NCBI GenBank assembly: GCA_012798745.1
Contig: JAAZMQ010000362.1
Span: 1-9,516 of the forward strand
Direction: 5' to 3'
Length of the DNA: 9,516 nucleotides
DNA from: Bacteroidales bacterium
GTDB lineage: Bacteria > Bacteroidota > Bacteroidia > Bacteroidales > Dysgonomonadaceae
Under the pieces are notes generated by a model that was not told where the DNA came from, ran no database searches, and worked only from the letters and a program-made list of their open reading frames with translations. How positions within the stretch are numbered: position 1 is the stretch's first letter; each line of letters opens with the position of its first letter. Of this stretch, positions 6,729 through 9,516 are shown one piece after another. Both the position numbers and the translations under genes were made by a program.

Positions 6729-9359
6729 ATGAAGTTTCATTACCTTTTTCTTATTTTTATCACAGTAGGTTTAACCTTTTTTCCTCTCTCAATGAGTGCC
6801 TATAATCCCGAAATATCGATAGCTGGCTTTTTCGAATTGGAGGGGAGTGGAAGAGTTGTTTTTAATTTTAATCCCGGTTGGCGCTATTTCAAGGGAGATG
6901 TGCAAAATGGTGAATCGCCCGATTTGGATGATTCCGGATGGGAAATCGTTTCTACTCCTCACACTGTATCTTTGATCCCTGCCGAAGGCAGCGGTGGAAA
7001 GAACTATCAGGGACCTGTATGGTATAGAAAGCATTTTATCTTGGATAAATCCTTGAAAGAGAGAGATGTGTCTTTGTATTTTGAGGCGGTAATGGGAAAA
7101 TCCACTGTGTATGTAAACGGCAAAAAGATAAAAACCCATTTAGGAGGATATTTGCCTTTTAGTGTTTCACTTACAGATGCCGGAGTGCAGAGTGGCGATA
7201 CTTGTCTGATTGCCGTTTTTGCCGATAATAGTGATGATGGCAGTTATCCGCCCGGAAAGCCTCAATATGCCCTTGATTTTGCGTATCATGGCGGTATTTA
7301 TCGGGATGTATGGCTTATTGCAAAATCTCCCGTAGCTATTACAGATGCCATCGAAGCCGATAAAGTGGCAGGAGGAGGGGTATTTGTTCACTACGACAAT
7401 ATCAGCGAAGAAAGTGCTGATATTTTTATCAATACGGAGATAAAGAATTCCGATAAGAGCAAAAGGGATGTTTATCTGATAGCTGAACTTTGCGATCATT
7501 CCGGAAAAACGATAAAAAAAGAAAAGACGCGATTAACCTTAGGGAAAGGCGAAACAAAAACCGTTTACCAAAAAATGAGGGTGCGACATCCACATTTGTG
7601 GTCTCCTTGTGATCCTTATTTATATCGCCTGAATTTACGGGTAATGGATGGGGAAACCCCGTTGGATGGAGGCACTCTGAGAATCGGGATACGAAAAGCG
7701 GAGTTCAGAGGGAAGGAGGGATTTTATCTGAATGGAAAACCTTATGGACAGTTAGTAGGAGCCAATCGTCATCAAGATTTCGGTTACGTTGGAAATGCGC
7801 TTCCCAATTCTCAGCAGTGGAGAGACGCCAAAAAGTTGCGTGATGCCGGTTGCGAAATCGTACGCTCGGCTCATTATCCCCAAGATCCGGCTTTCATGGA
7901 TGCTTGTGACGAATTGGGTATGTTTGTTATCGTGGCTACACCCGGTTGGCAATATTGGAACAAAGATCCTGAATTTGCACGGCTTGCAAATGAGAATACT
8001 CGTCAGATGATCCGTCGAGACCGTAATCATCCCTCAGTGTTGGTATGGGAACCCATTTTGAATGAAACCCGTTTCCCGATCGATTTTTCTTTGTCTGCTT
8101 TGCAGGTTACCAAAGAAGAATATCCTTATCCCGGTGCTCCGGTAGCGGCCGGTGATTTGCATTCGGCAGGTATAGCGGAACATTACGGATTGGTCTATGG
8201 ATGGCCGGACGACGAGGGGAAAGTCGAACAATGTATTTTTACCAGAGAATTCGGTGAGAATGTAGATGATTGGTATGCCCATAATGCCAATAATAGGGCA
8301 TCGCGCAATTGGGGCGAGCACCCCCAGTTGGTGCAAGCACTTTCTTTGGCACAGTCTTATGGGAATATGTTTAGAACCACCGGTCAATTCATTGGTGGAG
8401 CGCATTGGCATCCTTTTGACCATCAACGGGGCTATCATCCCGATCCGTATTGGGGTGGAATATATGATTGTTTCCGTCAACCCAAGTACGCTTTCTATAT
8501 GTTTAAAAGTCAGGTTGATGCCAAAGCTGTTCATCCCGTGGCAGATGTAGGTCCGATGGTTTATATTGCACACGAAATTACACCTTTTTCCGATCCCGAT
8601 ATTGTTGTTTTTACTAACTGCGATTCTGTCCGTTTGATTGTATACGAAAAGGATACGTTGATTCAAAAGGTTGTTCATGAAGAAAAAGGCATTCCGAATG
8701 TTCCGGTTGTATTTAAGAATGTATATGATTTTTGGGAAATGAGAGAATATACCTATGTTCAGAAAAATTGGCAAAAGGTAAGCTTTGTAGCTGAAGGCAT
8801 AATTGACGGGGAGGTTGTTTCAAGACATAAACGAATGCCATCAAGGCGTTCTACCAAACTGCGATTGAAATTGGATCATGAAGGACAGTCGTTGATTGCC
8901 GACGGGTCGGATTTTGCCGTGGTTATAGCTGAGGTTACTGATGATAATGGAAATGTAAGAAGATTGGCCAAGGAGAATATTCTTTTTTCGGTTGAAGGCG
9001 AAGGGAGTATTATTGGCGATGATCATATCGGCGCTAATCCGCGAGCAGTGGAGTTTGGTTCTGCGCCGGTATTGATTCGCTCAACCAAAAAAGCCGGAAA
9101 AATAACCGTAAAGGCACGTCCTCTCTTTGAGGGTGTGCACACGCCGGCATCGGCAGAGATTGTTATTGAAAGTGTGTCTCCTAAACAGGTTTTATGTTAT
9201 CTGGAGGATAATGAGAATTTTGTGTTGGATGACAAAAGCCATTCTTCCGAAGATGGTAAGCAACAACTAACACCGGAGGAAAAAGAAAAGGCATTAAAGG
9301 AAGTTGAACGTCAACAAACGGAGTTTGGCGAAAAATTCAAAAAAGATAACGGTAAATAG
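6729..9359 (+). CDS. secreted GH2 beta-glycosidase (beta-galactosidase-like)
   Basis: An 876-residue GH2 enzyme that would hydrolyse a terminal beta-linked sugar by the retaining mechanism. Residues 1-24 form a signal peptide (MKFHYLFLIFITVGLTFFPL, then SMSA) with no lipobox. Order of domains: jelly-roll sugar-binding domain about 40-200 (WRYFKGD, GPVWYRKHF, VYVNGKKI, YHGGIYRDVWL); immunoglobulin-like sandwich about 201-325; TIM barrel about 330-595 with VGANRHQD (343-350), RSAHYPQDPAFMDACDELGM (379-398) and HPSVLVWEPILNE, where Glu446 is the likely acid/base; REFGENVDDW holds Glu507, the likely nucleophile; further blocks are GAHWHPFDHQRGYHPDPYWG (557-576) and FRQPKYAFYMFKSQ. After the barrel come two further beta domains, the second (about 710-815) of the bacterial Ig-like GH2 C-terminal type, then a charged tail of about 60 residues. 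The NxK motif of beta-glucuronidases is missing (YWG at 574-576), arguing against glucuronide cleavage. It starts 4 bases after the previous stop. GH2 membership is certain, sugar specificity is not. Confidence 0.92.
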   Translation: MKFHYLFLIFITVGLTFFPLSMSAYNPEISIAGFFELEGSGRVVFNFNPGWRYFKGDVQNGESPDLDDSGWEIVSTPHTVSLIPAEGSGGKNYQGPVWYRKHFILDKSLKERDVSLYFEAVMGKSTVYVNGKKIKTHLGGYLPFSVSLTDAGVQSGDTCLIAVFADNSDDGSYPPGKPQYALDFAYHGGIYRDVWLIAKSPVAITDAIEADKVAGGGVFVHYDNISEESADIFINTEIKNSDKSKRDVYLIAELCDHSGKTIKKEKTRLTLGKGETKTVYQKMRVRHPHLWSPCDPYLYRLNLRVMDGETPLDGGTLRIGIRKAEFRGKEGFYLNGKPYGQLVGANRHQDFGYVGNALPNSQQWRDAKKLRDAGCEIVRSAHYPQDPAFMDACDELGMFVIVATPGWQYWNKDPEFARLANENTRQMIRRDRNHPSVLVWEPILNETRFPIDFSLSALQVTKEEYPYPGAPVAAGDLHSAGIAEHYGLVYGWPDDEGKVEQCIFTREFGENVDDWYAHNANNRASRNWGEHPQLVQALSLAQSYGNMFRTTGQFIGGAHWHPFDHQRGYHPDPYWGGIYDCFRQPKYAFYMFKSQVDAKAVHPVADVGPMVYIAHEITPFSDPDIVVFTNCDSVRLIVYEKDTLIQKVVHEEKGIPNVPVVFKNVYDFWEMREYTYVQKNWQKVSFVAEGIIDGEVVSRHKRMPSRRSTKLRLKLDHEGQSLIADGSDFAVVIAEVTDDNGNVRRLAKENILFSVEGEGSIIGDDHIGANPRAVEFGSAPVLIRSTKKAGKITVKARPLFEGVHTPASAEIVIESVSPKQVLCYLEDNENFVLDDKSHSSEDGKQQLTPEEKEKALKEVERQQTEFGEKFKKDNGK

Positions 9360-9375
9360 CATAAGAAAATACTTT

Positions 9376-9516
9376 ATGGAATACAGGTCATTGGGCAATA
9401 CAGGGATGAAACTTTCGGTATTGGGATTCGGTGCCTCTTCATTGGGGGGAGTTTTTCATGCATTGAAGGAAGAAGAGGGTATAAATGCCGTTCATACGGC
9501 AATCGATAATGGAATA
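9376..9516 (+). CDS. aldo/keto reductase, L-galactose/L-fucose dehydrogenase-like, 3' end outside window
   Basis: The first 47 codons of a gene cut by the window end: MEYRSLGNTGMKLSVLGFG, then ASSLGGVFHALKEEEGINA and VHTAIDNGI. RxLGxTGxxxSxLGFG is the N-terminal beta-strand motif of aldo/keto reductases, and GASSLGGVF followed by an acidic helix and AIDNGI is close to what I know of L-galactose dehydrogenase and L-fucose dehydrogenase-type members. Such enzymes oxidise a free aldose at C1 to its lactone with NAD(P)+. There is no signal peptide, so it is cytoplasmic, unlike the exported enzymes before it. It starts 16 bases after the GH2 stop with no clear Shine-Dalgarno site and probably belongs to the same transcript. 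The catalytic Tyr, Asp, Lys and His all lie beyond the window, so the exact substrate cannot be judged. Confidence 0.85.
   Translation, partial: MEYRSLGNTGMKLSVLGFGASSLGGVFHALKEEEGINAVHTAIDNGI

Noticed and set aside
8034..8774. A 246-codon open frame on the minus strand inside the GH2 gene
   Set aside because: It lies wholly opposite a gene with clear GH2 catalytic motifs, and its translation is rich in Ile, Arg and Asn with no recognisable domain. It is what the reverse strand of an AT-leaning coding region gives by chance.

Overview
The window reads as an accessory carbohydrate-degradation locus of a Bacteroidota bacterium, most likely of the order Bacteroidales. This rests on the gene families present (a GH106-type glycosidase, a SASA-family sialate O-acetylesterase, a DUF5703-type protein and a GH2 enzyme in a row), on the AT-leaning sequence, on A-rich regions before the start codons with little Shine-Dalgarno signal, and on near-zero intergenic spacing. 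Genus cannot be fixed from the sequence; Dysgonomonas-, Proteiniphilum- or Parabacteroides-like organisms would fit, but that is a guess.

Layout, all on the + strand: (1) 1-2969, a GH106-like alpha-L-rhamnosidase whose 5' end lies outside the window; (2) 2997-4427, a secreted sialate O-acetylesterase-family carbohydrate esterase; (3) 4427-6724, a secreted DUF5703-type protein with the look of an (alpha/alpha)6 glycoside hydrolase related to GH95/GH65, sharing one base with the gene before it; (4) 6729-9359, a secreted GH2 beta-glycosidase; (5) 9376-9516, the first 47 codons of an aldo/keto reductase resembling L-galactose/L-fucose-type dehydrogenases, cut by the window end. The gaps are 27, -1, 4 and 16 bases, so the five genes are very probably one transcript. 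No promoter, terminator, RNA gene, repeat array, mobile element or regulator is visible, and no non-coding stretch is longer than 27 bases.

Working model (inference): the three genes with complete 5' ends and enzyme-like folds carry export signals, and the GH106 protein is probably exported too, though its N-terminus is not visible. An esterase would strip acetyl groups, the GH106 enzyme would remove terminal alpha-L-rhamnose, the GH2 enzyme would remove a beta-linked sugar (probably not a uronic acid, because the glucuronate-binding NxK motif is absent), and the DUF5703 protein would cut a further, unknown linkage. The reductase has no export signal and would oxidise a released sugar in the cytoplasm. 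The target is plausibly an acetylated, rhamnose-bearing glycan such as a pectin side chain, arabinogalactan, or algal or bacterial exopolysaccharide. SusC/SusD transporters and sensors are not in the window, so calling this a polysaccharide utilization locus remains an inference. The least understood part is the DUF5703-type protein.
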